From NCBI RefSeq assembly GCF_004118265.1, contig NZ_SDHW01000002.1:248001-312000 (forward strand): DNA of 64,000 nucleotides, in the 5' to 3' direction. The notes beneath the pieces were generated by a model. It was not told the DNA's origin and searched no databases. It saw only the letters and a list, made by a program, of their open reading frames with translations. A program made the translations under genes and the position numbers. This DNA comes from Lacibacter luteus (GTDB lineage: Bacteria > Bacteroidota > Bacteroidia > Chitinophagales > Chitinophagaceae). Positions 1 through 8,390 of the stretch are shown here, piece by piece. The stretch's first letter is position 1. Each line of letters begins with the position of its first letter.

Positions 1-222
1 GCCAATTAATTTTTCGAAACGAAGTAAGCGGTTGAACAGCTCGGTAAAAATATTGCTTACAAGTACCAGTGTAAGATCGCTGGCCGATACGCCAACCACA
101 AACGACAGCCCGCCTCTGTGTCCGTTGTTGATACTTTGTTTGATGATGGAAAAAATAACCGGGCCCATGCTGATGGACAGCAATAATCCTAGTGCTAAGC
201 CTTTAATGATTGCTTCGGTCAT
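1..222 (-). CDS. LysE-family translocator, N-terminal part, cut by window edge
   Basis: The minus strand reads from an ATG at 222 without a stop to base 1, giving 74 residues. The product starts MTEAIIKGLALGLLLSISMG and continues GPVIFSIIKQSINNGHRGG, then a second hydrophobic stretch with SFVVGVSASDLTLVLVSN. A first membrane helix with a small-residue G-P motif, then GxxxG and a D in the second helix, is typical of LysE/RhtB exporters of amino acids and related metabolites in the inner membrane. About two thirds of the protein lies beyond the edge, so substrate cannot be guessed. A plus-strand frame over the same bases is a shadow. The gene follows the GH3 gene in the same direction, but a terminator at 312-337 separates them. 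Confidence 0.72.
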   Translation of the reverse strand, partial: MTEAIIKGLALGLLLSISMGPVIFSIIKQSINNGHRGGLSFVVGVSASDLTLVLVSNIFTELFNRLLRFEKLIG

Positions 223-311
223 TTTTAAAAAATCGCATTAATTGAAAAGTGTGTGAATGTACTTTGATTTTTTTAGAGTATGGTTATTGCTACGCAAAAT
301 TGAAACACAAA

Positions 312-337
312 AAACGCAGAGGGTTTGCTCTGCGTTT
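312..337 (-). terminator. Rho-independent terminator after the GH3 gene
   Basis: Perfect 10-bp stem AAACGCAGAG / CTCTGCGTTT with a 6-base loop. Read on the minus strand it runs into a T-rich tail (TTTTTTGTG). It lies 32 bases past the GH3 stop and upstream of the LysE-type gene. Confidence 0.8.
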
Positions 338-368
338 AAATTATTTAATCTTTTCCTGTTGTTGAAAA

Positions 369-1895
369 TTACAATGTACCTGTTGTTAAAAACTGTTGCC
401 AGTCGTTGAGCATTTTGCCCTTCAGTACACGGGGAAATTTATGTTGCCCCCCAACTTTACCTTTCAGCTTCATAAATTCCATAAAGGTTGATTCGGGTAA
501 AATATCAAGAAAAACTTCTTTCAATGCACTGCCACGTTCCACCGCATAATCATCGTTAATTTCTTTCAGTGCTTCATCAATACGTATACGCAACTCCTCT
601 GCGTTTGCATGATCGTCGCAGGCTACATACCAATGGTGCGCAAAGAAATTGCCGTGCGGCACACCTACAACGGTATATTCAGGAATAGACACATTCAACT
701 CTTCGCTTACCACCTGCACCGCTTTGTTCATGTTATCTACACTCAGATGTTCGCCCACAAGCGACAGAAAATGTTTAGTGCGACCGGTAATAATAATTTC
801 GCATTGCTCTTTATTGGTAAAGCGAACTGTATCGCCAATAAGATAACGCCATGTGCCGGCGCTTGTGCTTATAAGCAATGCATAGTCTTTTCCTTCTTCC
901 ACTTCGTGAATCATCAATGTTTCTGCATCGGGTTTAATATTACCGTCGGCATCAAAATTTTTATCCTCGAAAGGAACAAACTCATGAAAGATGTGTTCGT
1001 TTGTAACCAGTTTCATGCCTTCTGCATCCTGTCTGTTCTGATAGGCAATAAACCCTTCGCTTGCGAGATAGGTTTCAATATAAATAAGCGGCTTGCTGAT
1101 GAGTTTTTCAAAACCATGTTTATATGGCTCAAACGATACACCACCATGTACAAAAAATGCAAGGTTTGGCCAGATGTCGTGAATTGATTTGAGCTGGTAA
1201 CGCTCAATGATCATTTCCATACACATCTGTATCCACGCCGGTACACCTACTACAAAACCAATATCCCAGTTAGGCGCCTGCTCAACAATAAAATCAAGTT
1301 TCTTATTCCAGTCTTTTGTTTTGGCAATTTCTTTACCCGGTTTGTAAAAAGGTGTAAACCAGAACGGCATTTTCTTAGCTGTAATACCACTGAGATCGCC
1401 TGCGTAATAGCCCGGGCCTTTTTGCAAATCGGTACTGCCGCCCAACATCAGCCAACCTTTACTTACACTGCGTACCGGCAAGTTTTCGTAAGTACGCAGG
1501 GAGAGCAACTGTTTGATCATTGCAATACGGTTGCCACTCATAAGATCGTTAGTGATGGGAATATATTTGCTGGCTGCTTCACTTGTACCGGAACTGAGTG
1601 CATAAAATTTGATTTTGCCTGGCCAGCAAACATCTGTTGCGCCCTGCAGAGTTTTATACCACCAGTTATTATAAATTTTATTGTAATCGTGTACAGGTAC
1701 CAACTCCTGGAAACGTTTTCCAAGATGGCGACTGTTCAGAATTTCATCGAAATGATATTGCTGACCGAATTCGGTATGCTTCGCCTTCTTCAACAGCTTT
1801 TTCAGCACTTTTATTTGCTGACGCTTGGGTGAATTAACAGGCAGATTGAGCGCCTTGCTCAACGACTTCGGAAGTTTAATTTCAATTAATGACAT
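369..1895 (-). CDS. GH3 auxin-responsive promoter family protein (acyl-adenylating)
   Basis: 508 residues from an ATG, the normal length for bacterial GH3 proteins. The phosphate-binding motif YALSSGTSEAASKYIPIT lies near residue 100, and the C-terminal half has the GRTKHFLSLVGEHLS region typical of the family. GH3 enzymes belong to the ANL adenylate-forming superfamily; plant members conjugate amino acids to acyl acids such as jasmonate or auxin. The bacterial substrate is unknown, so no reaction is assigned beyond ATP-dependent acyl activation. It is cytosolic, with no signal peptide. It ends 38 bases from the glycosyltransferase upstream, so the two may be co-transcribed from that side. 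Confidence 0.88.
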   Translation of the reverse strand: MSLIEIKLPKSLSKALNLPVNSPKRQQIKVLKKLLKKAKHTEFGQQYHFDEILNSRHLGKRFQELVPVHDYNKIYNNWWYKTLQGATDVCWPGKIKFYALSSGTSEAASKYIPITNDLMSGNRIAMIKQLLSLRTYENLPVRSVSKGWLMLGGSTDLQKGPGYYAGDLSGITAKKMPFWFTPFYKPGKEIAKTKDWNKKLDFIVEQAPNWDIGFVVGVPAWIQMCMEMIIERYQLKSIHDIWPNLAFFVHGGVSFEPYKHGFEKLISKPLIYIETYLASEGFIAYQNRQDAEGMKLVTNEHIFHEFVPFEDKNFDADGNIKPDAETLMIHEVEEGKDYALLISTSAGTWRYLIGDTVRFTNKEQCEIIITGRTKHFLSLVGEHLSVDNMNKAVQVVSEELNVSIPEYTVVGVPHGNFFAHHWYVACDDHANAEELRIRIDEALKEINDDYAVERGSALKEVFLDILPESTFMEFMKLKGKVGGQHKFPRVLKGKMLNDWQQFLTTGTL

Positions 1896-1933
1896 GCTTA
1901 CCGTTCAGTAACGACAAATGTAGCAACTCAACG

Positions 1934-3871
1934 CTACTTATTGCCTAATTTTTGATAATTTGTAAAGATGGTTGCAAGGTCGTATTGCGGCTCATATTCC
2001 TTTGCATACCATTCGTCGGCCATGAGCAAACCTTCTTCTTTCAACTTAGATAAACCATGTGGTATACCCGCCGGACCTACAACCGAAGCCGGCAGCTGTG
2101 GTAACTGTTTACGCATAGCCGAATAACCCACCCATGTTTTTTTACCTGCCAATACTGCTGCACTTTGTTTTAATAAACCCAGCGGATGTCTGTTTATAAT
2201 AAAATGAACCGGAAATGTTAGCAGGAAAAACAAAGATGTGCTGATGTCGATCAACCGTTTAAGCCGCAGATTAATTTCCGTTGCCAGTTGGTATTGCTCG
2301 TTGTGCAGCACTTCGCCTGCTTCGTTTTTCGAATCGCTGCCGATAATGCTTTCACTTCCGTTGGCGTGTAAACGCAGTTTTACTTTTTTGCCGGCCGGCT
2401 CGTACAAACCAATAATTTCTGCAAACGAAAGATGAGTGCTTTCACACATCAGTAACTCATTGGCCGGCGTGTTTTGTAAAAGCTGTGGCAGTTCTGTTAC
2501 GGGCCCCAACGCATGTTCTTCTGCAATCGGACTTATAAAGCCCTGTACTGTTTTTCTTCTTCCGTTTTGTTGCAGCAGCTGATTTACTTTTTGCAGATCG
2601 GCCTGTGTACCGGCAATGATGGAAAAATAATCTTCTTCATCTATTGCTTTTTCAAGCACAGCTGTTTTTAATAGCAGCTGTCGCCATGCATACAGAAACA
2701 AATAGCTGAATACCGAACCGAGTAACACCATGCCTCTTGAAAAACGATATTCTTCAGGCATCAGCGAATACACGGCAAGTATAATGAGCATCGAAATAAG
2801 ATTCGATTGAAAAAGATTTTTATACCTAAACTGTTTATCGTACAAACCGGTGTAATAACTCACCAGTAAAAACAAACCCGAAAAGCCTACAAACGAAAGC
2901 CAGAGTAATTTGTTTTGATAAACAATTTCGGGACGTATAAAATGTGTCCATACATATTTTGCCAAAAGAAACGATGCAATAATTAATACCGCATCGAGCA
3001 ACGGCAAGCCAACACGTTGTATAAAGCGTTTGATCAAACTTAAAAAAGCACGCATCCAGATTGCTGCGCTTATGAGCGTGGCAAACAAACCTGCGCTTGA
3101 TGATGAGTAGTGCTTTTTTACAAACCGGCTCATGGCATCGTAAAACATCCGTACATAGTTTACCGATGTTTTTTTTGTGCTTTCGCCTTTAAAATGTAAG
3201 ATGGAGCGTTCGCTGTAATAGTAATTTTTATACCCTGCTTCCTGTATGCGGTAGCTGAGATCCACATCTTCGCCATACATAAAAAAACTTTCATCAAAAC
3301 CGCCGGTTTTTTCCAGTACAGCCTTGGGTATAAACATAAACGCACCGGCCAACACATCTACTGCATGATTTTTATGTTCGTCGAGATAACCTAAGTGATA
3401 ACGCCCAAAGGTTTTCGATTTTGGAAACAAAGCTGCAAGTCCGCTGAGTTTGTAAAACGATGTAAGCGGCGCCGGAAATGAACGTTTGCTTTCGGGTAAA
3501 AAACGACCGGCACCATCAAGCATGCGAATACCTAATGCACCGGCATCGGGTGTTTGTTTAAAAAAGCTGATGCAGGCAGTAAAGCAATCTTCCGGCACAA
3601 TCGTATCGGGGTTTAAAAAGAGAATGTACTCACCCTTTGCCTGTGCAAGCGCCTGGTTACAGGCCCGTCCAAAGCCAATATTCTCACTGTTCCAGCAAAA
3701 TTTCACCTGGGGAAACTTCGGTTCAAGGTAGGCTCTGCTACCATCGGTTGATGCATTGTCTACCACCCAAAGCTCGGCATCCATCTGCTGTATAGCCTTT
3801 TGTACCGAAAGCAAACACTGCTCAAGGAAAAACTTCACATTATAATTAACAATGATTACCGAAAGCTGCAT
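1934..3871 (-). CDS. GT2 glycosyltransferase fused to a membrane domain resembling WbaP/WcaJ-type sugar transferases
   Basis: 645 residues from the ATG at 3871 (MQLSVIIVNYNVKFF). A longer frame starts at TTG 3889 and is less likely. Residues 1 to about 240 are a family 2 glycosyltransferase, with FLNPDT as the nucleotide-sugar/metal region and GEDVDLSYR as the acceptor region. Then follow about four hydrophobic segments (roughly residues 300-400), a soluble middle part, and a C-terminal tail with RLIDISTSLFFLL, KTWVGY and a final WYxxxxxPQYDLATIF. This layout resembles polyprenyl-phosphate sugar-1-P transferases, but the tail lacks their usual basic/acidic catalytic core. The likely role is surface polysaccharide or glycolipid synthesis at the inner membrane, with GT2 as the active part. 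Confidence 0.85.
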   Translation of the reverse strand: MQLSVIIVNYNVKFFLEQCLLSVQKAIQQMDAELWVVDNASTDGSRAYLEPKFPQVKFCWNSENIGFGRACNQALAQAKGEYILFLNPDTIVPEDCFTACISFFKQTPDAGALGIRMLDGAGRFLPESKRSFPAPLTSFYKLSGLAALFPKSKTFGRYHLGYLDEHKNHAVDVLAGAFMFIPKAVLEKTGGFDESFFMYGEDVDLSYRIQEAGYKNYYYSERSILHFKGESTKKTSVNYVRMFYDAMSRFVKKHYSSSSAGLFATLISAAIWMRAFLSLIKRFIQRVGLPLLDAVLIIASFLLAKYVWTHFIRPEIVYQNKLLWLSFVGFSGLFLLVSYYTGLYDKQFRYKNLFQSNLISMLIILAVYSLMPEEYRFSRGMVLLGSVFSYLFLYAWRQLLLKTAVLEKAIDEEDYFSIIAGTQADLQKVNQLLQQNGRRKTVQGFISPIAEEHALGPVTELPQLLQNTPANELLMCESTHLSFAEIIGLYEPAGKKVKLRLHANGSESIIGSDSKNEAGEVLHNEQYQLATEINLRLKRLIDISTSLFFLLTFPVHFIINRHPLGLLKQSAAVLAGKKTWVGYSAMRKQLPQLPASVVGPAGIPHGLSKLKEEGLLMADEWYAKEYEPQYDLATIFTNYQKLGNK

Positions 3872-3973
3872 ACAGGTTAAAAAATTCAAATCTAAAATCC
3901 ACGACCGATCAAAGCAAATATATTACTATAAAAGTCGGGCTGTTAAATTCTGTAATCACAAATCTATCGGGGT

Positions 3974-3981
3974 TATCTTTG
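3974..3981 (+). promoter_or_regulatory. -7 promoter element TAnnTTTG, 3 bases before the ATG
   Basis: TATCTTTG matches the Bacteroidota -7 consensus TAnnTTTG exactly. It ends 3 bases before the ATG at 3985, so transcription should begin at or beside the start codon. No clear -33 TTG is seen at the usual distance. Confidence 0.6.
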
Positions 3982-3984
3982 CGC

Positions 3985-4764
3985 ATGCTTAAACAAACAC
4001 TGATCAATGCTACAAAAGCGGGTGCAGAACAGCTTACCCATTTTTTTCATCGTGATTATGCCGTACACAACAAAGAAGGTGTAAACAATCTTGTAACCGA
4101 AGCCGATCATGCAGCGGAGAAAGCCATCTTCGAAGTAATTAAACAGGATTTCCCCGATCATTATATCCTCAGCGAAGAATCGGGCGAATTGCCGCAGGAT
4201 TCCAATTACAAATGGATCATCGACCCGATCGATGGCACAGTAAACTTCGCCAACGGTATTCCTATCTGTTGCGTAAGTATTGCTGTTGAAAAAGATGGCA
4301 AGATGGTGCTTGGTGCCGTGTACAACCCGTTTATGAACGAATTCTTTTTTGCAGAACGTGGAGAGGGTGCCTACCTCAACGATAAACGCATTTATGTTAG
4401 TGAACAGAGCGAACTGATAAAAGCCTGCATGGTTACTGGTTTTCCTTATACCTATTTGGATATGCCCAATGGACCATTACAGGTGTTTGAACGTTTTATC
4501 CGCAAAGGTGTTCCTGTTCGTCGCTTGGGTAGTGCAGCTATTGATCTTTGCTGGGTAGCCGCCGGACGCTTTGATGGATTTTACGAACACAAGCTCAATG
4601 CATGGGATAGTGCTGCAGGTTTTCTGCTTGTAGAAGAAGCCGGCGGTAAAGTAACCGACTTTGAAGGCAATCATTACTCACCTTACCAACCGCATCTTGT
4701 TGCTACCAACGGTAAAATACACGATGAGCTGGTGGAAGTGATCAATGACAGGAAGAAACTCTGA
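3985..4764 (+). CDS. Inositol monophosphatase family protein
   Basis: 259 residues from the ATG at 3985; the frame can be opened at TTG 3979 but the -7 element overlaps that codon. Metal-site motifs of the family are present: SEESGE near residue 64, IIDPIDGTVNFANG near 79-91, and WDSAAGFLLVEEAGG near the C-terminus. Members are Mg2+-dependent, Li+-sensitive phosphatases acting on inositol-1-phosphate, PAP/3'-phosphoadenylates or other small phosphates; the sequence does not separate these. Cytosolic. It runs divergently from the glycosyltransferase gene. Its TGA stop is only 5 bases before the left arm of the S23 cassette. Confidence 0.9.
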   Translation: MLKQTLINATKAGAEQLTHFFHRDYAVHNKEGVNNLVTEADHAAEKAIFEVIKQDFPDHYILSEESGELPQDSNYKWIIDPIDGTVNFANGIPICCVSIAVEKDGKMVLGAVYNPFMNEFFFAERGEGAYLNDKRIYVSEQSELIKACMVTGFPYTYLDMPNGPLQVFERFIRKGVPVRRLGSAAIDLCWVAAGRFDGFYEHKLNAWDSAAGFLLVEEAGGKVTDFEGNHYSPYQPHLVATNGKIHDELVEVINDRKKL

Positions 4765-4769
4765 GAAAG

Positions 4770-4804
4770 TACGAGGTACGAAGTTAGAAGTACGCAAGTG
4801 TAAC
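4770..4804 (+). repeat. Left arm of a 35-bp inverted repeat flanking the S23-type gene
   Basis: This 35-base segment is the reverse complement of 5285-5319 at 29 of 35 positions, counted by hand. It contains GTACGAAG and GAAGTACGCA units. Several mismatches would be G-U pairs in RNA, so the transcript could fold into one long stem with the gene in the loop. Confidence 0.85.
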
Positions 4805-4877
4805 GTGCTGCTTTTGGGGTAAACTTGAAGTTCTTGTTTTTTAAGTTGTTGATTATACATAACCTTAACTATAATCT

Positions 4878-5234
4878 ATGCAAGACATGAAACAACGTAC
4901 ATTTCAATTTTCCGTTGAGGTTGGAATGTTGATTTCCGCCTTACCTTTTAGCATGGTAAACAAAGCGTATGGAATGCAGCTGGTCAGGAGTTCGTCATCG
5001 GTTGGTGCAAATTACAGAGCGGCCAGAAGAGCAAAGTCGGATGCAGATTTTTTAAACAAGTTGAAGATCTGTGAAGAAGAAGCGGATGAAAGCATTTACT
5101 TTCTTGAGTTGCTCAAAGTATTCAATGCAGCTGTTGCAGAAAACATCGACAGGTTGATAAAAGAAGCAAACGAATTATTAAAAATTCTTGTAACGTCTAT
5201 TATTACTACAAGAGAAAAATTAAATAAACAGTAA
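4878..5234 (+). CDS. Four-helix-bundle protein, S23 / 23S rRNA intervening-sequence protein family
   Basis: 118 residues from ATG 4878, or 115 from the ATG at 4887. The family pattern is clear: VRSSSSVGANYRAARRAKSD in the middle, then DFLNKLKICEEEADESIYFL and an amphipathic C-terminal helix with ELLKILVTSI. The family includes proteins encoded inside intervening sequences of 23S rRNA genes and the Avd protein of diversity-generating retroelements. Most free-standing members have no known function. Here the gene sits between two unrelated housekeeping genes and is enclosed by a 35-bp inverted repeat, so gene and repeats look like one inserted unit. No reverse transcriptase or rRNA gene is nearby. 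Confidence 0.85.
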   Translation: MQDMKQRTFQFSVEVGMLISALPFSMVNKAYGMQLVRSSSSVGANYRAARRAKSDADFLNKLKICEEEADESIYFLELLKVFNAAVAENIDRLIKEANELLKILVTSIITTREKLNKQ

Positions 5235-5284
5235 CAAACAAGTTATACGGGTAACGTATCGGGAATGCAACAAATAATTGTACT

Positions 5285-5319
5285 GTTGCACCTGCGTACT
5301 TCGTACTTCGTATTTCGTA
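5285..5319 (+). repeat. Right arm of the inverted repeat flanking the S23-type gene
   Basis: Partner of 4770-4804. It contains the repeated unit TACTTCG / TACTTCG / TATTTCG. It ends 11 bases before the thiL start codon, so the insertion lies immediately upstream of thiL. Confidence 0.85.
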
Positions 5320-5330
5320 AATGGTTTTTT

Positions 5331-6365
5331 ATGAGTGAAGAACGTACAGAAATATCCTCTCTTGGTGAGTTTGGTTTAATTGATCATCTCACGAAAAATA
5401 TTGAGCATCAGAATGCATCAACCATACTTGGTGTGGGTGATGATGCTGCGGTAATTGATCATTTCGGCAAGCAAACGGTTATCACTACCGATTTGTTGAT
5501 TGAAGGTGTGCATTTCGATTTAATGTATACACCGCTGAAACATCTCGGTTATAAAAGTGTGGTGGTGAATGTGAGCGATATCTATGCCATGAACGCTACA
5601 CCAACACAAATTACCTTAAGCCTTGCTGTAAGTAACCGTTTCAGTCTTGAAGCATTGGAAGAGTTTTACGATGGCGTGTATGTAGCTTGCGAAGAATATG
5701 GTGTTGATCTGATCGGTGGCGATACCACTTCCTCCAGTAAAGGATTTGTGATCAGCGTAACGGCTATTGGCGAAGTAGCACCCGATCAATATGTAAAACG
5801 CAGCACAGCCAAACCAAACGATTTAATTTGTGTAAGCGGTTACCTTGGTGGTGCTTACCTCGGCTTGTTGTTATTGGAAAGAGAGAAGAAAATTTTTCTT
5901 GAAACAAAAGGTGTGCAACCCGATCTTGAAAACAGGGATTACATTGTAGGCCGTTTATTAAAACCTGAAGCCCGCAGAGATATTATTGAATTTTTTGAAA
6001 AAGAAAAGATCGTTCCAACTGCAATGATGGACATCAGCGATGGCCTCAGCAGCGAAGTGCTCCACATATGCAAACAAAGTGAAGTTGGTGCAGTGCTGTA
6101 CGAAGACAAAATTCCTGTACATCCCGATGCAAAAGATTTTGCTTACAAGCTGGAAATAGATCCTACTGCCTGCGCATTAAGTGGTGGTGAAGATTACGAA
6201 CTCGTGTTTACACTTTCGCAAAGCGATTACGATAAAATTAAAGATGTAAACGGTATTCGTGTTGTAGGTTATGTAACCGAAGCAGCAGAAGGGGCACATA
6301 TTATTACAAGAGGCGGCAATAAGCACGAGCTTACAGCACAGGGCTGGAACGCCTTCAGCAAATAA
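5331..6365 (+). CDS. thiL: Thiamine-phosphate kinase
   Basis: 344 residues from ATG 5331 (MSEERTEISSLGEFGLIDHL). The open frame extends upstream to 5265, but that extension is translated inverted repeat. ThiL phosphorylates thiamine monophosphate to the active cofactor thiamine diphosphate with ATP. Typical motifs: LGVGDDAAVI near the start for ATP/Mg binding, TTDLLIEGVHFD, YKSVVVNVSDIYAMNA, DLIGGDTTSS, MMDISDGLSS and a C-terminal SGGEDYELVF. Length is normal for the family. It is cytosolic. The native promoter region has been displaced or replaced by the S23 cassette. Confidence 0.95.
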   Translation: MSEERTEISSLGEFGLIDHLTKNIEHQNASTILGVGDDAAVIDHFGKQTVITTDLLIEGVHFDLMYTPLKHLGYKSVVVNVSDIYAMNATPTQITLSLAVSNRFSLEALEEFYDGVYVACEEYGVDLIGGDTTSSSKGFVISVTAIGEVAPDQYVKRSTAKPNDLICVSGYLGGAYLGLLLLEREKKIFLETKGVQPDLENRDYIVGRLLKPEARRDIIEFFEKEKIVPTAMMDISDGLSSEVLHICKQSEVGAVLYEDKIPVHPDAKDFAYKLEIDPTACALSGGEDYELVFTLSQSDYDKIKDVNGIRVVGYVTEAAEGAHIITRGGNKHELTAQGWNAFSK

Positions 6366-6371
6366 TAATAC

Positions 6372-7886
6372 ATGAAAAACATCGGCTTTATTGGTTGGGC
6401 ATTGTTGAGCTATGCACTTACTTCCTGTTCGGCAACAGGAAGTATTGGCTATAGTCCTGAACGTAAATTCAGTGCAGATAAACTGAAAGAAGATGTGCAG
6501 ATGATGGAGCAAACACTCAAACAAAATCACCCTTCTTTATATTGGTATACATCAAAAGAAGAAGTAGAGGCATCGTTTCAACGGGCTTATGCAAGACTAA
6601 CCGATTCGCTGAACGAAGTACAGTTTCGTGCAGTTATTGCCGAAACAATTTTCCCCATCCGATGTGGGCACACCAGTGTACGTTTTTCCCGTAGCTATTA
6701 CCGCTATACCGATGGGTTGCGTTTGAAAACTTTTCCGCTTATTGCAAAAGTGATCGACGATTCTTCCCTGGTTGTTACAACCAACATCAACCGCAGAGAT
6801 TCATTTATACGTACCGGAACTTCATTACGCAGCATCAACGGAATGAATGCGAGAAGTATTATTGATACGTTGCTACCGCTTGTTTCTATTGATGGCAATG
6901 CGAAAAATTTCAGCTACCAGAACCTCAGCAACAACTTCAGTACCTATTACAATATGCGGTTTGGCTTAAAAGACAAGTATAATATTGTTTTTTTAAACGA
7001 TAAGGGAGTTGAGCAGCAGCGAACCATCGATGTATATGATCCGACAAAAGACAGTATTCGTCGCAGACCTGTAAATTTTACAACAGCTCCGCCACCGCCA
7101 CAACAACAGCCGGCACGTGAACAGGAGTTGAGCGACAGGCAACGCAGACTGCAACGCACCCGTAGTTTTAGTATCGATTCTACTGGCACCTATGCAACAC
7201 TCCGCATCAGCAGTTTCAGTACAGCACTCAGCAAACATTTTTTAAAATCAAGTTTTCGTACGCTAAAGAAAAAGAACATCAAACACCTTGTAATTGATGT
7301 GCGCAACAATGGCGGTGGTTTAATTAAATCATCGTTGTATTTAACAAGGCTGGTTTGCAACGAACCCTTTTCGTTTACCGATTCCATTTATTCGGTTACA
7401 CATAAGGTTCATTCCGAAGCAAAAATCAGCCGTCGGTTTATTTTTAACCTGGGTTTGTTTTTTCTTAACCGTAAGAAAAACGACAGCATGTATGATTTCC
7501 GTTTCTTCCACCACAAACAATATCAACCGCTGCCGCAACATTTTTCGGGCAAAGTATATATTGTAACAGGAGGCTATTCTTTTTCTGCCACTACACTTTT
7601 TGCAGCCGTTGTAAAAGGAAAAGAAAATGTAACCATTGTTGGCGAAGAAACCGGTGGCGGTTATTATGGCAACAATGGCGTGTTTATTCCCGAAATGGTT
7701 TTACCCAATAGTAAACTTCGTGTACGGTTACCCCTATACCGTATTGTAAACAACAAAAACTATCCGAAAGACGGGCACGGTGTATTACCCGATATTGAAA
7801 TAAAAGCCAGCGCCGAAAGCATACGGCAAAATCGTGATCCTAAAATGGAAAAAGTAATCAGTCTTATTATGCAACGGAAAGGATAG
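6372..7886 (+). CDS. S41-family peptidase, predicted lipoprotein
   Basis: 504 residues starting 6 bases after thiL. The N-terminus is a lipoprotein signal (LLSYALTSC, Cys near residue 19), so the protein is probably anchored in the periplasm or outer membrane. The C-terminal half is an S41 (tail-specific protease / C-terminal processing) domain. VIDVRNNGGG is the usual strand before the active site, and GGYSFSATTLFAA carries the probable nucleophile Ser405, followed by GEETGGG. A Pro/Gln-rich linker lies around residues 237-250. The short gap suggests co-transcription with thiL. The substrate is unknown. Confidence 0.88.
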   Translation: MKNIGFIGWALLSYALTSCSATGSIGYSPERKFSADKLKEDVQMMEQTLKQNHPSLYWYTSKEEVEASFQRAYARLTDSLNEVQFRAVIAETIFPIRCGHTSVRFSRSYYRYTDGLRLKTFPLIAKVIDDSSLVVTTNINRRDSFIRTGTSLRSINGMNARSIIDTLLPLVSIDGNAKNFSYQNLSNNFSTYYNMRFGLKDKYNIVFLNDKGVEQQRTIDVYDPTKDSIRRRPVNFTTAPPPPQQQPAREQELSDRQRRLQRTRSFSIDSTGTYATLRISSFSTALSKHFLKSSFRTLKKKNIKHLVIDVRNNGGGLIKSSLYLTRLVCNEPFSFTDSIYSVTHKVHSEAKISRRFIFNLGLFFLNRKKNDSMYDFRFFHHKQYQPLPQHFSGKVYIVTGGYSFSATTLFAAVVKGKENVTIVGEETGGGYYGNNGVFIPEMVLPNSKLRVRLPLYRIVNNKNYPKDGHGVLPDIEIKASAESIRQNRDPKMEKVISLIMQRKG

Positions 7887-7904
7887 TGAAGCTGTCAACC
7901 TTTT

Positions 7905-8204
7905 ATGAAACATCTTTTGCTTTTAACGTTTACGCTTACTTTGTTTTCTTCCTGTACAAAAGAGGCAACATGTACCGATGGCATGATTCGTTGGGGCGGC
8001 GAACCCGCTGTTGACGGATTGGGTTGGTATTTTATCTCTGCCGATCTTGGTAACAAACCGGTAAAACTAAAGAACCTGTCTGGCAATTACCAGGTAGACA
8101 GTTTACAGGTAAATGCATGTTTAACCCTTCTTACAGAAAAGTACCAGTGCTTCTGTGCAGTGCCGTTAGATATGTACAAGGTTGAAAAGATCAGGCGTCG
8201 TTAA
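7905..8204 (+). CDS. Small predicted lipoprotein, function unknown
   Basis: 99 residues. A short hydrophobic leader ends in LFSSC, so Cys at about residue 17 should be lipidated. The mature part has several cysteines (ATCTDG, NACLT, QCFC), which would suit disulfide bonds outside the cytosol. No family is recognised. It lies 18 bases after the S41 peptidase in the same direction and is followed by a terminator, so it is probably the last gene of the thiL transcript. Confidence 0.7.
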   Translation: MKHLLLLTFTLTLFSSCTKEATCTDGMIRWGGEPAVDGLGWYFISADLGNKPVKLKNLSGNYQVDSLQVNACLTLLTEKYQCFCAVPLDMYKVEKIRRR

Positions 8205-8231
8205 ATAGTGGTTAAAACAATTTCTTCTTTC

Positions 8232-8259
8232 AGGCAGTTTTAAACAAAACTGCCTTTTT
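8232..8259 (+). terminator. Rho-independent terminator
   Basis: Perfect 10-bp stem AGGCAGTTTT / AAAACTGCCT, 4-base loop, then TTTTG. It closes the thiL-peptidase-lipoprotein unit. Confidence 0.85.
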
Positions 8260-8331
8260 GTTGTATCCAGCTTTGTTAATAATCGGGGATGTTGTTCTTC
8301 TCTAATCCGGTTTTAATGTGTTTTGCTTACC

Positions 8332-8355
8332 GGCAAGGTACTTTTGCGGCTTGCC
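8332..8355 (+). promoter_or_regulatory. Promoter of the two-component operon with inverted repeat over the -7 element
   Basis: TACTTTTG at 8339-8346 is an exact TAnnTTTG match. It is enclosed by a 6-bp inverted repeat GGCAAG (8332-8337) and CTTGCC (8350-8355). The symmetry could be an operator for the response regulator encoded next, but this is inference. Confidence 0.5.
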
Positions 8356-8390
8356 ATACAAAAAGTAGTTTTACATAAAGGGAAAGAAGC

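Noticed and set aside
609-1187. Long plus-strand frame across the GH3 gene
   Set aside because: Antisense shadow of a gene with clear family motifs; its translation is Cys/Phe/Ile-rich with no recognisable domain.
4878-5234. Diversity-generating retroelement (the S23-type gene as Avd)
   Set aside because: No reverse transcriptase, template repeat or variable-repeat gene is seen within the window.
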